From contig DLGT01000172.1 in assembly GCA_002482845.1 (NCBI GenBank), positions 54,985 to 118,984 of the forward strand: a stretch of DNA of 64,000 nucleotides, read 5' to 3'. Position 1 is the first letter of the stretch. Every line of letters begins with the position of its first letter. Source of the DNA: Saprospiraceae bacterium UBA7687 (GTDB lineage Bacteria > Bacteroidota > Bacteroidia > Chitinophagales > Saprospiraceae). A program made the translations under genes and the position numbers. Below, piece by piece: positions 1-7,656 of the stretch. The notes below the pieces were generated by a model. That model ran no database searches and was not told the DNA's origin. It saw only the letters and a program-made list of their open reading frames with translations.

Positions 1-1287
1 TTTGATTCTATCATTAATTATAGCATTGGCATCAGATTTACTATAATTTTCAGAAACATAAATGCAAAACAATGAATGTGTCATATACTCATTAAATATA
101 GCATTTTCACTCGAATAGATTTGTTGAGCATTTGCTGTAGCCCAAAAATTCTTGTTTTTTAGTAATTCTTTAATTAAAATAGCGTTCTTAGAACTTGAGG
201 GGTTAACATAGTTATGATCAATTTCGGTAAATACAATACCTGACATTAATCCCTCTTTTAAAGCTTCAGAATATTGATTATTTAGATCTATTGACTCAGA
301 AGAATTTACAAACATTATGCATTCTTTGAAGTCAGGGTTTTTGAAAAATCCTTTAAAGAAATTTTGTGTGCTATGTGAGCCTACTATTAAAGGTGAGAAT
401 ACAACCTTGAATGCATCAAATTTGAAAGGAAACTCTTTTTCTAACCACTTTCTCATTTTGTCTATTGGCTGCAGTTCCGAAAGCCTTTTTTCAAGTTTCT
501 CATAATATGCTTTATTGCTCAAAAAGAATTTTCTGTAATTTGAAATATTAACAAAATCTTGAACTAGATATGTTAAATTTCGAAATTCGCCCCCCATAAT
601 TTCAGACCTATCCCAGTTTACATGTTTGTATGGAGAGGAATATTCTAAAATATCATTATCTCCGAACTCAAAGCAGATACTGTTTTCTCTAAAGCCATAA
701 TAGGTTGACCAATAATTTTCACTTGTACATTTTTTATTTAGTATTCTAATGAGTGGATGATTTCTAAAAGAACCAAAATGTTTTTCAACTTGATTAGCAT
801 ATAAAGTTCCTTCTGGATGGTTATGAGTTAGCTTTGAACAATCCGAAAGATATAAAATGATATTTGCTAATTCATATGTTTCTGGAATTTGAAACGATGA
901 TGTTCCTGATTTTTCACTAATGTATTTTGATGAAAATTCTGAATGTTCCGGATTAAATCTTAATCTATAAATCGTTGTATCATTTTTTGATGCTATTGGA
1001 ATAAAAACCCATTGTTCAAATGGTGAATTAACATATGGTATTGTTACAGTATCAATATCTGTCCACACTTTTATATATACACCTTCAAATCCGTCAGTAC
1101 CAAGGTCTATTGTATCTGATTGGGTGGTCGAAAGTACATATTTGTCATCCCAAGAAGAGGCCCAGACATAAAAAGAATCCGATTTTGACCATAATGTATC
1201 TGGATATGTAATTTTGTCTGGAATATTCTGTGCAAAAATTACATTAGTAATTACAATTAGCAATGTTGATAATATTTCTTTTTTCAT
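1..1287 (-). CDS. DUF4932-like exported protein, partial (C-terminus beyond left edge)
   Basis: An open frame of 429 codons without a stop runs from an ATG at 1287 to the window edge, so the C-terminus is missing. The N-terminus (MKKEILSTLLIVITNVIFAQ) is a signal peptide ending in a likely cleavage site after FAQ. The distal part contains the phrases FTEIDHNYVNPSS and EYMTHSLFCIYVSENY, which I recognise from memory as typical of the DUF4932 family in Bacteroidota; its function is unknown. The segment TEIDH looks like a metalloprotease HExxH motif with the first His replaced by Thr, so catalysis is doubtful. The gene is read leftward like the next three genes. Its ATG lies 45 bp downstream of a TAGCTTTG box in the shared promoter repeat. 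The reading frame is certain; the family name is moderately sure. Confidence 0.75.
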   Translation of the reverse strand, partial: MKKEILSTLLIVITNVIFAQNIPDKITYPDTLWSKSDSFYVWASSWDDKYVLSTTQSDTIDLGTDGFEGVYIKVWTDIDTVTIPYVNSPFEQWVFIPIASKNDTTIYRLRFNPEHSEFSSKYISEKSGTSSFQIPETYELANIILYLSDCSKLTHNHPEGTLYANQVEKHFGSFRNHPLIRILNKKCTSENYWSTYYGFRENSICFEFGDNDILEYSSPYKHVNWDRSEIMGGEFRNLTYLVQDFVNISNYRKFFLSNKAYYEKLEKRLSELQPIDKMRKWLEKEFPFKFDAFKVVFSPLIVGSHSTQNFFKGFFKNPDFKECIMFVNSSESIDLNNQYSEALKEGLMSGIVFTEIDHNYVNPSSSKNAILIKELLKNKNFWATANAQQIYSSENAIFNEYMTHSLFCIYVSENYSKSDANAIINDRIK

Positions 1288-1310
1288 TTTCTATTTTACT
1301 GGAATATTCA

Positions 1311-1368
1311 TTAACTTACTTATTTCTACAACAAAGCTACGACACACTTACGGTCTTTCCAAATATCT
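1311..1368 (-). promoter_or_regulatory. Shared promoter repeat, copy 1 (upstream of the DUF4932-like gene)
   Basis: Read on the minus strand, this copy has TTTG (1363-1360), a 20-bp spacer, then TAGCTTTG (1339-1332). That is the Bacteroidota -33/-7 arrangement. The downstream leader TTGTAGAAATAAGTAAGTT is shared with copies near 2870, 3365 and 5192. The ATG follows 45 bp after the -7 box. Confidence 0.75.
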
Positions 1369-1431
1369 CTGCAGTTGAATCTGAAATCTTCATCATCTAT
1401 CAAATGAAATTAAGGCTTTGATTTCTTACTC

Positions 1432-1657
1432 CGATCGTCGCAGTTTGCAACTGCGATACACTATTTTATGAATCTTTGATTCAATACGCGCCTCACTTAA
1501 AAATAAAGCACAAAACTATTTGCTTCTAGATTTCGTGCTTTAATGTATTAGTATTTGCGGTGACGAATTGCAAAACCTGTCCTGCTCTAGCAGGATTCTT
1601 AAAAAATAGGATCGAAGTTACGGAACTTGTGACGCATTAGCGTTACTTCGACCATCG
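1432..1657. repeat. MITE-like palindromic element, copy A
   Basis: This is a 226-bp non-coding element bounded by near-perfect 9-bp terminal inverted repeats, CGATCGTCG at the left and CGACCATCG at the right. The left end carries the hairpin CGCAGTT-TGC-AACTGCG. The right half (gaattgcaaaacctgtc ... ttacttcgaccatcg) matches a 145-bp copy at 42813-42957. No transposase is present, so any mobility would have to be supplied in trans. Copy A has about 80 extra bases in the middle relative to copy B. Confidence 0.7.
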
Positions 1658-1725
1658 TCTCCGAGTTTGGTTGTGTTAGTGCAGTTCGTGTCGGCATACT
1701 TCGGCGATCTTGGTGTTGACAGAAG

Positions 1726-2835
1726 TCATTTTTTTAGTTTAATAGATTGATTTAACTTGGAACTTTTGATTGCAGCATCTAAAATTTCCATTACTATCAT
1801 GTTATTTTCTAAAGAAGATAAATCATATGGTTTTGTTTTAATATTTCCATTTATTATGGATGCAAAATAAACAAAAGGATCATTGTAAGGAGCTTCTCTT
1901 TCTGTTAACTTTATTTTTTCCTCATTAAATTCATCATAACCAGTTGCAATTCGTATTCTCAAATCATGGCGATTATCTGAGTAAATTGCTCCTTTCAATC
2001 CATAGATTTCCATATCCTTCCTGCCAATTGGCCAGTTCCATGAAGCTTGTATAATTGCTACTAAACTGTCATAAGTCAAAATTATAATGGCTTCGTCATC
2101 CACCTTCGGATTGTTTTCGGGTTGTTGTTGAGCTGTTATGGCAGTTACACTATTTGGTTTTTGACCTTCCATAATCCAAGTTAGTAAATTAGCTCCATAA
2201 CAACCAAAATCAGTAATAGCGCCTCCACCATTAAGAACTGGATCTGTCAACCATTCTAAAAACTCTTTATCTACTCCTATTTTTTTAGGACCTTTATGAC
2301 CATCTCTGACAACTATTTTTCGGATATCACCAATAATTGTATCCTGCTTAATTAATTCAATTGCTTTGTGGTTAGTTGGATACCAAGTCGTTTCATAATT
2401 CGTCAATAAATGAACGCCATACTTATCAGCAAGATTTTTCATTTTTTTTGCATGTTCTAAATTTACCGCTAAAGGTTTTTCAACCATTACATGAATTCCC
2501 GCTGGAGCACAAATTTCAACAATCTTCAGATGGTCATATATGGTTCCAAATGCTGTTACTGCTTTTGGTTGTTTCTTTTCTATCAATTCCTCAATAGTAT
2601 TGTAAACTATGTCCATTGAAAATTTATACTGATGCGCATATCTCTTTGCCAAATCTTTATTAGGTTCAACAATTCCGACTATTTCAAATTCTTCATTAGA
2701 ATTACTATTAAAAATCCAATGCACATGTGTATGTGTTAACCCAACTACGCCTATTCTTAATGGCTCATTTTGACAATACATGTTTGTGCAAAATAATTGA
2801 ATTAGGGCAAGAAAAAGAAATTTATTTATTACCAT
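1726..2835 (-). CDS. Exported Gfo/Idh/MocA-family oxidoreductase
   Basis: This 369-aa protein starts with a signal peptide (LFLALIQLFCTNMYC) and continues into a Gfo/Idh/MocA NAD(P)-binding Rossmann domain. The glycine motif is IGVVGLTHTHVH, close to residue 28, and the conserved EKPLAVN motif follows at about residues 119-125. The C-terminal substrate domain carries GGGAITDFGCYGANLLTWIM, which contains the usual D-x-G-x-Y/H pattern. Members reduce or oxidise sugars and related polyols with a nicotinamide cofactor; the substrate here cannot be told. The predicted export is typical of many Bacteroidota members of the family. It is read leftward from a truncated copy of the shared promoter repeat and is flanked downstream by the MITE-like element. 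The family is secure, the substrate unknown. Confidence 0.9.
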   Translation of the reverse strand: MVINKFLFLALIQLFCTNMYCQNEPLRIGVVGLTHTHVHWIFNSNSNEEFEIVGIVEPNKDLAKRYAHQYKFSMDIVYNTIEELIEKKQPKAVTAFGTIYDHLKIVEICAPAGIHVMVEKPLAVNLEHAKKMKNLADKYGVHLLTNYETTWYPTNHKAIELIKQDTIIGDIRKIVVRDGHKGPKKIGVDKEFLEWLTDPVLNGGGAITDFGCYGANLLTWIMEGQKPNSVTAITAQQQPENNPKVDDEAIIILTYDSLVAIIQASWNWPIGRKDMEIYGLKGAIYSDNRHDLRIRIATGYDEFNEEKIKLTEREAPYNDPFVYFASIINGNIKTKPYDLSSLENNMIVMEILDAAIKSSKLNQSIKLKK

Positions 2836-2867
2836 ACTTTTGTTTTATTTTTTTGACTTGATTACTG

Positions 2868-2909
2868 CCAACTTACTTATTTCTACAACAAAGCTATGAA
2901 ACACTTATT
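2868..2909 (-). promoter_or_regulatory. Shared promoter repeat, copy 2 (truncated)
   Basis: The -7 box TAGCTTTG (2896-2889) and the leader TTGTAGAAATAAGTAAGTTGGC are retained 54 bp before the oxidoreductase ATG. The -33 half present in the other copies is missing, because the repeat stops close to the stop codon of the upstream gene (2917). The promoter is probably weaker, or the gene is partly read through from upstream. Confidence 0.6.
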
Positions 2910-2916
2910 ATTTTTG

Positions 2917-3348
2917 TCATTTTAGTTTCAGCATCAATTGAAAAGCCAAATCAGAAGCTACCCATTCTTCAATTATTTTGTCTTTGTCAAAGCGAGAAAC
3001 AACTATTTCGTACCATTTAACTTTTTTATTTGAAGCAGGAATTCCTTTTAAGTCCGCTTTATGCGTACCGCTAAATGTTCTTTGCCAAGTCAATACATCG
3101 TCAGAATGGGATAAAATCTCAATTTTTACAATTTTTATGTCGGGAATTGCCGTCCGCACTTGTTTAGTAAATTGCTTAATAAATTTGTGTCCATTGTGCG
3201 TCTTTTCACCAGCATGAGCCAAATAGTCCGTTGAAAAAGCAGCGTCAACTATGGTTAAATTCCCTTGTCCTATGAGTTGGTCGACAATGTATTTTATGTG
3301 TTCAAATCTGTCCATATTTTTTTGTTTTAAGTCAATAAGTGTTGTCAT
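2917..3348 (-). CDS. SnoaL-like (NTF2-fold) ester cyclase-type protein
   Basis: This 143-aa cytoplasmic protein belongs to the SnoaL-like polyketide cyclase group, a cone-shaped alpha+beta barrel of NTF2 type. It shows the usual order: an N-terminal helix (MDRFEHIKYIVDQLIGQ), a DAAFSTDYLAHAG segment, the TAIPDIKIVKIEILSHSDDV strand pair, then the TWQRTFSGTHKAD strand and the final ...DKIIEEWVASD motif. Members range from real cyclases to proteins of unknown role, and isolated copies like this one usually have no assigned substrate. A downstream ATG at codon 12 is an alternative start. The gene has its own copy of the shared promoter repeat 37 bp upstream. It has no metabolic link with its neighbours, which fits an accessory block of unrelated genes. 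Confidence 0.8.
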   Translation of the reverse strand: MTTLIDLKQKNMDRFEHIKYIVDQLIGQGNLTIVDAAFSTDYLAHAGEKTHNGHKFIKQFTKQVRTAIPDIKIVKIEILSHSDDVLTWQRTFSGTHKADLKGIPASNKKVKWYEIVVSRFDKDKIIEEWVASDLAFQLMLKLK

Positions 3349-3363
3349 TTTTTAAGCTGACCG

Positions 3364-3417
3364 CCAACTTACGTATTTCTATAACAAAGCTACAACACAA
3401 CTTGGTTTTTCCAAACT
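3364..3417 (-). promoter_or_regulatory. Shared promoter repeat, copy 3 (upstream of the SnoaL-like gene)
   Basis: On the minus strand TTTG (3415-3412), a 19-bp spacer and TAGCTTTG (3392-3385) precede the ATG by 37 bp. The leader is ATAGAAATACGTAAGTTGGC. One base is deleted in the spacer relative to copies 1 and 4, and both spacings lie within the 19-21 bp range of Bacteroidota promoters. Confidence 0.7.
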
Positions 3418-3532
3418 TTTCAAAACAAATAATGAATGAGTTACTCTAACCATCTATAGCTTATACATCTGAAATGCAGTCAGTGTAGGATGGTCTGATT
3501 AGCTTAAAACATCGACTTTTTACTTTGTAATC

Positions 3533-3973
3533 AGTTAGCGTTTGTTTGCAACACTTGAGTGTTGCAAAGATTCATTTAGACGTTATTTAGTGATGCTTGA
3601 ATGTTGGAAAGAAACGTTTAAGTGTTGCTTAATTTGCTTTAAGCGTTGCAAAGAAACCTTTAAGCATTAGCTTGTACCACTTAAGTGTTGCAAATCAATC
3701 TTTGCTTGTTCCTTTGTAAGACTTGAAGGTTATCTTGTAACCTTTAAGCAATACCTCTTAATCCAGATGGATACATTATAAATTGATGTAAATATTTTCT
3801 GAATCCATGTGGATTCAGAAAATATTCATGTGGATATAGTAAATATTTATGCAGATTCAGAAAGTATTTATGTGAATACCTAAAAGATCCATTTGGATGT
3901 TTAAAATATTCATTTAGATATTCAGTATTTTTATTTGAATTCCTAAAATATGTACTTGGATATTTAATAAATG
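3533..3973. repeat. 21-bp-phased degenerate tandem repeat array 1
   Basis: Twenty contiguous units of exactly 21 bp run from 3554 to 3973, with one weaker unit at 3533 and perhaps two more to 3491. There are no insertions or deletions although unit sequences differ widely. Block 1 (3554-3763) has the consensus core TTTAAGCGTTGCAAAG. Block 2 (3764-3973) switches to CATGTGGATTCAGAAAATAT but keeps the same register. Because 21 is a multiple of three, every frame gives seven-residue periodic peptides. The minus frame over block 2 is open for 80 codons (3986-3744), with repeats such as YFLNPHG and YLLYPHE. The plus frame over block 1 (FKRCKET-like heptads) is broken by one TAG. I cannot decide between a cryptic heptad-repeat protein and a phased DNA element. 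Confidence 0.85.
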
Positions 3974-4004
3974 AACGTCGATACATGATGTATTGACGTT
4001 CATT
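3969..4004. repeat. Near-perfect 36-bp palindrome closing array 1
   Basis: The arms AAATGAACGTC and GACGTTCATTT enclose a second inverted pair, ATACAT and ATGTAT, so that almost the whole stretch is self-complementary. It overlaps the last 21-bp unit. It lacks a terminal T-run, so I do not call it a terminator. It could be a protein-binding site or the boundary of the array. Confidence 0.6.
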
Positions 4005-4378
4005 TATAATATTTTGATTCGAATAATGATTATTTTAAAAAAGAAAAAAAAGTAATATCTTTATCTTTTTTGCAAGTATAAACGGTTAACATTGGCTAGT
4101 ACAAATATAAGGCTTTATTTTGAAATAATGTTATAATTTGATAAGAATATGTTTAAAAATTTAAACATACTCTAAGTTTTAATTTCCTTTTTTTTAGTGA
4201 GTGTAGAATACTTTTTGTAAACTCCTAAGGGGAGTTAGGCTTTGGACTAAGGGCAAAACAAAATAACTAATCATTGTCAAATCTGCTGAAGAAAAATTAG
4301 AACAGACTGAAACACAAATTTATATTGCGATTATAGAAGCAGTGGACCCAGTAGCCCATGCCTTCTCTACTTACTGAA

Positions 4379-4426
4379 CAAATTTTAATTGTCATTTACC
4401 GTAAATCATAGATATTATTCTTTTAA
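4379..4426. repeat. 48-bp direct repeat, left copy
   Basis: This copy (caaattttaattgtcattt... to ...ttcttttaa) is about 80 percent identical by eye to the sequence at 5357-5404, in the same orientation and without gaps. The two copies bracket a segment of about 1 kb holding the attC-like palindrome, the 215-aa gene and its promoter repeat. Confidence 0.6.
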
Positions 4427-4463
4427 CTTTTTTGGGAAAATTATGTATTTTTTCTCGTTTTCA

Positions 4464-4534
4464 ATATAACGGTTTGGCTGCACCCGACGTGCCGTTGCGA
4501 TAGCAGGGTTGGCGCGGTGAAGCTTGTTATAACC
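4464..4534. repeat. attC-like imperfect palindrome at the 3' end of the 215-aa gene
   Basis: A locally GC-rich stretch is bounded by ATATAACGG at the left and TTGTTATAAC at the right, with imperfect internal arms (GGCTGCACC against GGTGAAGC). It overlaps the stop codon (4527-4529) of the gene read into it from the right. The shape, length (about 70 bp) and position resemble integron attC sites. The termini do not match the strict GTTRRRY core at both ends and no integron integrase is in view. The call is only a resemblance. Confidence 0.35.
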
Positions 4535-5174
4535 TGTTTATTTCTGCTAAATATTTTTGTCTTAAGGTATATATATCAAAATGTTGTTTGCTACTTAGTG
4601 GAACATTTGACTCATGGCCAAATAATTCAAGATAACCATTTAATGCTTTGTTTATTAAAACTTCAGCATCTGTTAATTTATTTTGAATTAGAAGACTATC
4701 GATTTTCAATGATGACCATGTGGAATTTTCATGAACTTTATCCCAATTAGATGCTGATTCAAAATAAATTTTACCGAAATTTAAATAATTTTCCCAAACA
4801 TCATTCATAATAACTTCATGATTGAATTTTACAAAGTCATAACCAAATCCAGGCTGATAGTTTTGTGGTTGTTGTAACAAGATTTTGTGATCACCACTAA
4901 GATAACCGCCACCAATTAAAGGTTCTAATGGAAAATTCTTTTTATGCCAAGTCTTATATGAAGATGAGTAAATTAGATATTGCACCTTGAAATCTACAAA
5001 TTCGGTCAGCCAATTCGTTTTTGAACCTAAGAAATTAATCTCAAACCTAAATCCAATTTCATTCTTCTTGCTGAATTTGGTCGAGTTGAAATTATAAGTA
5101 AATCCATCATCGTAGAGTTTTTTTACTAAAAATTGATCTACTGCTTTATTTAATATTTCTTTCGGTGCTGACAT
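4527..5174 (-). CDS. Hypothetical protein, 215 aa, accessory block
   Basis: I do not recognise this 215-aa protein. It has no signal peptide or membrane segment. The N-terminal part (MSAPKEILNKAVDQFLVKKLYDDGF) is helical, followed by a strand-rich stretch (IGFRFEINFLGSKTNWLTEFVDFKVQYLIYSS). The C-terminal half is predicted helical by composition, ending in HFDIYTLRQKYLAEINRL. Several small cytosolic DUFs of accessory islands have this two-part layout, but I cannot match one. It is read leftward from the shared promoter repeat, with the -7 box 38 bp before the ATG. Its stop codon lies inside an attC-like palindrome, and the whole unit is bracketed by a 48-bp direct repeat, which suggests that it arrived as a unit. 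Confidence 0.75.
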   Translation of the reverse strand: MSAPKEILNKAVDQFLVKKLYDDGFTYNFNSTKFSKKNEIGFRFEINFLGSKTNWLTEFVDFKVQYLIYSSSYKTWHKKNFPLEPLIGGGYLSGDHKILLQQPQNYQPGFGYDFVKFNHEVIMNDVWENYLNFGKIYFESASNWDKVHENSTWSSLKIDSLLIQNKLTDAEVLINKALNGYLELFGHESNVPLSSKQHFDIYTLRQKYLAEINRL

Positions 5175-5191
5175 CTAGTATAAATAGGTTA

Positions 5192-5249
5192 CAACTTACT
5201 TATTTCCACAACAAACTTACGACACACTTGCGGTTTTTCCAAACATCTA
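5192..5249 (-). promoter_or_regulatory. Shared promoter repeat, copy 4 (upstream of the 215-aa gene)
   Basis: On the minus strand TTTG (5243-5240), a 20-bp spacer and TAAGTTTG (5219-5212) precede the ATG by 38 bp. The leader TTGTGGAAATAAGTAAGTTG is nearly the same as in copies 1 to 3. The -7 octamer differs from copy 1 at two positions but still fits TAnnTTTG. Confidence 0.72.
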
Positions 5250-5356
5250 AGCTGCCAGATTTAAAATTAACATCAACAAATAAACATCCTATAATTATCG
5301 ATTACTGATAATTTCAAAATTAAAAATAATACATTATAACTTCTTTTCTTAAAAAA

Positions 5357-5404
5357 CAAATTTTATTTGTAATTAACCGTAAAATACGGATATAATTCCT
5401 TTAA
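5357..5404. repeat. 48-bp direct repeat, right copy
   Basis: Partner of 4379-4426, in the same orientation. The rest of the 5250-5536 gap before uvrB is AT-rich with no other structure that I can support. Confidence 0.6.
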
Positions 5405-5536
5405 ATAAAATAAGACAATAAATACATCTTTTCTTTAAGATAACAACTAAATTATTTTAGCAATAAATTTCTTTCAGAAAAAGTTGTTTTCTAAAATTCG
5501 CTTAAACATCATTTGCACTTTATCTGTTATTAGTTC

Positions 5537-7552
5537 ATGTCTTATAGCTTAACATCCCATTACAAACCAACAGGCGATCAGCCAAGGGCAATCGAACAAC
5601 TCATAGCGGGCCTAAAGAAAAACGAACGTGCCCAAGTATTGCTTGGTGTCACAGGTTCAGGTAAGACTTTTACCATGGCCAATGTGATCGCTGAAATGGG
5701 AAGACCGACCTTGGTATTGACCCATAATAAAACATTGACGGCACAGTTGTACGCAGAGTTGTGCGAGTTTTTTCCTGATAATGCAGTGGAGTATTTCGTG
5801 TCCTATTACGATTACTACCAACCAGAAGCTTATATCACCCATTCCGACACCTATATCGAAAAAGATCTTCAGATCAATGAAGAAATTGATAAACTCAGAC
5901 TGAGAGCGACATCATCACTTTTGTCAGGTAGAAGAGACGTGATCATAGTCTCATCCGTGTCTTGTATATATGGTATGGGAAATCCGGAAGACTATAAAAC
6001 AGGAATCATCAGGATAGAAAAAGGCCAAGTCATCAGTCGAAATGCTTTTTTGTATAGTCTAGTCCAGAGTTTGTATAGTCGTACGGAGACAGATTTTAGA
6101 CGTGGTACTTTCCGTGTGAAGGGCGACACTGTTGATATCAATCTGCCTTATGTGGACTATGGGTATAGAGTTATTTTTTTTGGTGATGAAATAGAAATCA
6201 TAGAGCAACTAGAAATAGAAAGTGGCAAACGAATCACTGCCCTTGAACACGCTGCCATCTTCCCTGCCAATCTTTATGTAGCGCCCAAAGATAGACTGAA
6301 TGCGGTCATTCGCGATATAGAAGATGAACTCCATAATCATGAAAAATTCTTTGAAGCCGAAGGCAGATACCTCGAAGCACAAAGAATTAAAGAACGTGTG
6401 ACCTTTGATCTAGAAATGATCAGAGAATTGGGGTATTGTAATGGTATAGAAAATTACTCTCGATTTTTTGATGGACGTAGGCAAGGTACAAGACCATTTT
6501 GTTTGTTGGATTATTTTCCACAAGATTACTTAATGATTATAGATGAGAGCCATCAAACATTGCCACAAGTGCGTGGTATGTGGGGTGGCGATAGAGCAAG
6601 GAAGATAAATCTTGTCAACTTTGGCTTTAGACTTCCTTCTGCAATGGACAATAGACCACTGAGTTTTGAAGAGTTTGAGTCAGTTATCAATCAAGTGATT
6701 TACGTAAGTGCCACACCCGGAGACTTCGAGTTAGAACAAACAGAAGGTATCGTTGTGGAGCAGATAGTTAGACCTACTGGATTACTAGATCCACCAATAG
6801 AAGTACGTCCTAGTCTCAATCAAATAGATGACTTACTAGAAGAAATCCAAAAAAGGATTGAGAAAGATGAACGAGTCTTGGTCACTACACTGACAAAACG
6901 TATGGCTGAAGAACTTACCAAGTACCTGACAAAACTAAATATAAAAGTGCGCTACATCCACTCCGAAGTAGATACGATGGATAGGGTAGAGATCATACGA
7001 GATTTGAGATTGGGAGAGTTTGATGTGTTGGTAGGTGTCAATTTATTGAGAGAAGGATTGGATTTACCAGAAGTATCATTAGTAGCAGTATTGGATGCGG
7101 ACAAAGAAGGTTTTTTGAGAAATAACAGGTCATTGACGCAGACAGCGGGTAGAGCTGCAAGGAATTCTAATGGATTGGTAATATTTTATGCAGACAAAGT
7201 CACAGGTAGTATGCAGATGACTATGGATGAGACCAATAGAAGACGAGCCATCCAAATAGCTTATAATCAAGAACATAATATCTCGCCGACGACCATATTT
7301 AAGTCCAAAGAAGATATCATGGCCCAAAAATCTATCCTAGATATCAGAGGCAAAAAACCAGTTGCCTACATCGAGCCAGATGCAAGCGATAGCCTAGCAG
7401 CTGATCCTATCATTGCATACATGTCCAAAGATCAATTGTCAAAATTGATCTCGGATACAGAAATCAAAATGAAAAAAGCAGCCAAGGATTTGGATTTCAT
7501 CACTGCGGCTCAATTAAGAGATGAGCTTCTGTCACTTAAGAAGAAATTGTAG
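5537..7552 (+). CDS. uvrB: UvrABC excinuclease subunit B
   Basis: UvrB is the damage-verifying helicase-like subunit of nucleotide excision repair. It receives damaged DNA from UvrA2 and recruits UvrC for incision. The 671-aa length is normal. Visible motifs are Walker A (GVTGSGKTFTM, about residues 39-49) and the beta-hairpin region VSYYDYYQPEAY, which inserts between DNA strands. The helicase motif DESHQTLPQVRGMWGGD, the motif VSATPGDFE, motif VI (QTAGRAARNSNG) and a C-terminal UVR motif (KAAKDLDFITAAQLRDELL) that binds UvrC are also present. All expected catalytic residues are there. The ATG is preceded by an AT-rich leader without a Shine-Dalgarno sequence, as usual in this phylum. uvrA and uvrC are not in the window, so the gene stands alone next to the accessory block. 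Confidence 0.98.
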   Translation: MSYSLTSHYKPTGDQPRAIEQLIAGLKKNERAQVLLGVTGSGKTFTMANVIAEMGRPTLVLTHNKTLTAQLYAELCEFFPDNAVEYFVSYYDYYQPEAYITHSDTYIEKDLQINEEIDKLRLRATSSLLSGRRDVIIVSSVSCIYGMGNPEDYKTGIIRIEKGQVISRNAFLYSLVQSLYSRTETDFRRGTFRVKGDTVDINLPYVDYGYRVIFFGDEIEIIEQLEIESGKRITALEHAAIFPANLYVAPKDRLNAVIRDIEDELHNHEKFFEAEGRYLEAQRIKERVTFDLEMIRELGYCNGIENYSRFFDGRRQGTRPFCLLDYFPQDYLMIIDESHQTLPQVRGMWGGDRARKINLVNFGFRLPSAMDNRPLSFEEFESVINQVIYVSATPGDFELEQTEGIVVEQIVRPTGLLDPPIEVRPSLNQIDDLLEEIQKRIEKDERVLVTTLTKRMAEELTKYLTKLNIKVRYIHSEVDTMDRVEIIRDLRLGEFDVLVGVNLLREGLDLPEVSLVAVLDADKEGFLRNNRSLTQTAGRAARNSNGLVIFYADKVTGSMQMTMDETNRRRAIQIAYNQEHNISPTTIFKSKEDIMAQKSILDIRGKKPVAYIEPDASDSLAADPIIAYMSKDQLSKLISDTEIKMKKAAKDLDFITAAQLRDELLSLKKKL

Positions 7553-7618
7553 GCTTATGATAACCTATAAAAACTTATAGATAATTGGTATAAAATTTAG
7601 GAATTTAGTTTTAATTAA

Positions 7619-7626
7619 TACTTTTG
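7619..7626 (+). promoter_or_regulatory. Bacteroidota -7 box (TACTTTTG) before the 271-aa exported protein gene
   Basis: TACTTTTG fits TAnnTTTG and lies 31 bp before the ATG at 7657. No clean TTG appears at the expected -33 distance; a TTAG at 7597 is the nearest. The gene therefore seems to have its own promoter rather than being read through from uvrB. Confidence 0.5.
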
Positions 7627-7656
7627 CGGTTCATTTTAAAACTAAATTAATAATTT

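Noticed and set aside
4464..4534. Definite integron
   Set aside because: Only a resemblance to attC; no integrase gene and the core sites do not match the strict consensus at both ends.
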